A stretch of 64,000 nt of DNA from Natronorubrum tibetense GA33 (GTDB taxonomy: Archaea > Halobacteriota > Halobacteria > Halobacteriales > Natrialbaceae), in NCBI RefSeq assembly GCF_000383975.1, contig NZ_KB913020.1, forward strand, positions 150,971 to 214,970, read 5' to 3'. Under the pieces are notes generated by a model that worked only from the letters and a program-made list of their open reading frames with translations, made no database searches and was not told where the DNA came from. The position numbers were made by a program, and so were the translations under genes. Shown piece after piece: positions 62,883-64,000 of the stretch (positions are counted from its first letter, which is position 1; each line of letters opens with the position of its first letter).

Positions 62883-63995
62883 ATGATCAGTGAGAGTCCG
62901 TCGCTATTCGGCTGGTCGCTGTCCGAGCCGCGACGGGCCGGTATTGAATCCTTCTTCGGGCGATATACCGCGTCCGTCACGTTCTACGGCTCTAGCAAGA
63001 CGGCCCTTCGTGACGGTCTCGCGGGGCTCGTCGATCCCGGTGGAAACGTCCTCCTCCCCGCCTATCTCCCCGACGCGGTCGTCGAACCGTTTCACGAACT
63101 CGGTCTCGAGGCTCGGTACTACCGCCTCGAGGAGAATCTCGCACCGGACCTGGCCGATATCGAGCGCCGAATCGACGAGGAGACGGCGGCGATCATGTCG
63201 GTCAACTACTTCGGCTTCCCACAGCCCGGTCTTCGAGAGTTCACGGCGCTCGTCGACGAGTACGACTGCTATCACATCGACGACAACGCTCACGCCCCGC
63301 TCAGCGTGGACAACGGGACGTTACTTGGTACCCGTGGCGATATCGGCGTCACGAGCCTCTGGAAGCTGCTGCCGATTCCGAACGGGGCGATCCTCTACTG
63401 CAACGACGACGCCATCGCCGAGGCGTTCGAACCGTCGTCGCTGGCCGGCATCGACGATCAGCTTCGACTCGCCGATTATCGATTCATCTGCAAATCCCTC
63501 CTCACGGATCTGCTCGACAGAAACGCGACGATCCGCCAGTCGGTCGACGACTTCGTTGCCGGGCAGTCGGGCGGAACTGCGGGTCCCCACGCACGATACG
63601 AGAACGGAAAAGGATCGATGTCGAAACTGTCCGCGTACGTTATCGACGACGCGGATCCGATCTCGATTCGATCCACTCGACGGGACAACTACCGCGCGTG
63701 GCAACGGATCTTCGACGGTCGATCGAACGTCGACGTGCTCTACGAATCACTGCCACCGGGGATCTGTCCGCAGGTCTTCCCGATTCGAGTGTCGACACCA
63801 CAGCGATTGCTCGCCGAACTCGAGGCGCGTGGCGTCGGCGGCGCTCACACCTGGCCGCGACTTCCCAGCACCGTCCGCGAGAACTCGGCCTACGACGTCA
63901 CGACGCGGCTGGCTCGAGAGATCGTCGTCCTCCCCGTCCATCAGGATCTCGAGTCGTCGTCGATCGACGCGGTCGGCGAGCGACTGGAGTGGTGA
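62883..63995 (+). CDS. DegT/DnrJ/EryC1-like sugar aminotransferase
   Basis: A 370-residue fold-type I PLP enzyme. FYGSSKTALRDGLAGL and VNYFGFPQPGLREF form the N-terminal part, YHIDDNAHAPLSV the Asp that holds the PLP ring nitrogen, and SLWKLLPIPNGA carries the probable Schiff-base Lys (about residue 161). The C-terminal part runs to VLPVHQDLESSSI. It would transaminate a keto sugar for the exported glycan. The gene ends five bases before the window end. Confidence 0.85.
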   Translation: MISESPSLFGWSLSEPRRAGIESFFGRYTASVTFYGSSKTALRDGLAGLVDPGGNVLLPAYLPDAVVEPFHELGLEARYYRLEENLAPDLADIERRIDEETAAIMSVNYFGFPQPGLREFTALVDEYDCYHIDDNAHAPLSVDNGTLLGTRGDIGVTSLWKLLPIPNGAILYCNDDAIAEAFEPSSLAGIDDQLRLADYRFICKSLLTDLLDRNATIRQSVDDFVAGQSGGTAGPHARYENGKGSMSKLSAYVIDDADPISIRSTRRDNYRAWQRIFDGRSNVDVLYESLPPGICPQVFPIRVSTPQRLLAELEARGVGGAHTWPRLPSTVRENSAYDVTTRLAREIVVLPVHQDLESSSIDAVGERLEW

Positions 63996-64000
63996 CGGTC

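Overview
The window is a 64 kb piece of a haloarchaeal chromosome. Proteins are strongly acidic, most genes are GC-rich with many CTCGAG words (typical of Natrialba, Haloterrigena and Natrinema relatives), and several genes have TATA boxes about 27 bases before the start codon, as expected for leaderless transcripts. Haloarchaea-only families are common: DUF7344, DUF5786, DUF7563-like, HTH-10 (bat) regulators, FilR1/DUF1724 regulators and a TFB. Family names come from memory and motif reading; no search was run.

Layout. 1-1447: tail of a large helicase and an archaeal phosphatidylserine decarboxylase (membrane lipid head groups). 1496-7736: an AT-rich accessory island with a PemK/MazF-type toxin and winged-helix partner, a four-helix membrane protein, a pentapeptide-repeat protein fused to a channel-like module, and a tight two-gene operon of unknown function; it looks like a defence or mobile island. 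7983-10963: a PhiH1-repressor-like regulator and a GC-rich cluster of unknown haloarchaeal genes including a coiled-coil/winged-helix protein. 10987-13345: a TFB and a DUF7344 membrane regulator.

13855-45709 is a surface-polysaccharide or glycosylation region: two paralogous flippases, GT4-type and DUF354 glycosyltransferases, a zinc-ribbon/methyltransferase/kinase fusion, a GT-C-like membrane protein, a PP-loop enzyme, an ATP-grasp ligase, a GNAT, a phosphodiesterase-like protein, a polysaccharide deacetylase and a Gfo/Idh-DUF362-epimerase operon. A TumE-like toxin pair is embedded in it. Interleaved are three intact Tat-exported beta-helix proteins, one short deletion-like derivative and one decayed remnant, sharing a small C-terminal beta domain. 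Four of these loci share an almost invariant leaderless promoter (AAAGYTTAT, 15 bases, TTAC, 6-8 bases, ATG), which suggests a co-regulated family of exported proteins acting with the exported glycan.

45857-55004 holds general genes: a BBE-type FAD oxidase, UspA, a giant PAS/GAF bat-type regulator, an HTH-10 regulator, DUF5786 and a CPA2 antiporter with Usp domains. 55850-64000 returns to glycan supply and assembly: glmS, a collapsed glmU-like pseudogene, small regulators, a FemX-like transferase paired with a second phosphodiesterase-like protein, and a DegT-type aminotransferase. No tRNA, rRNA, CRISPR array, integrase or transposase was recognised.
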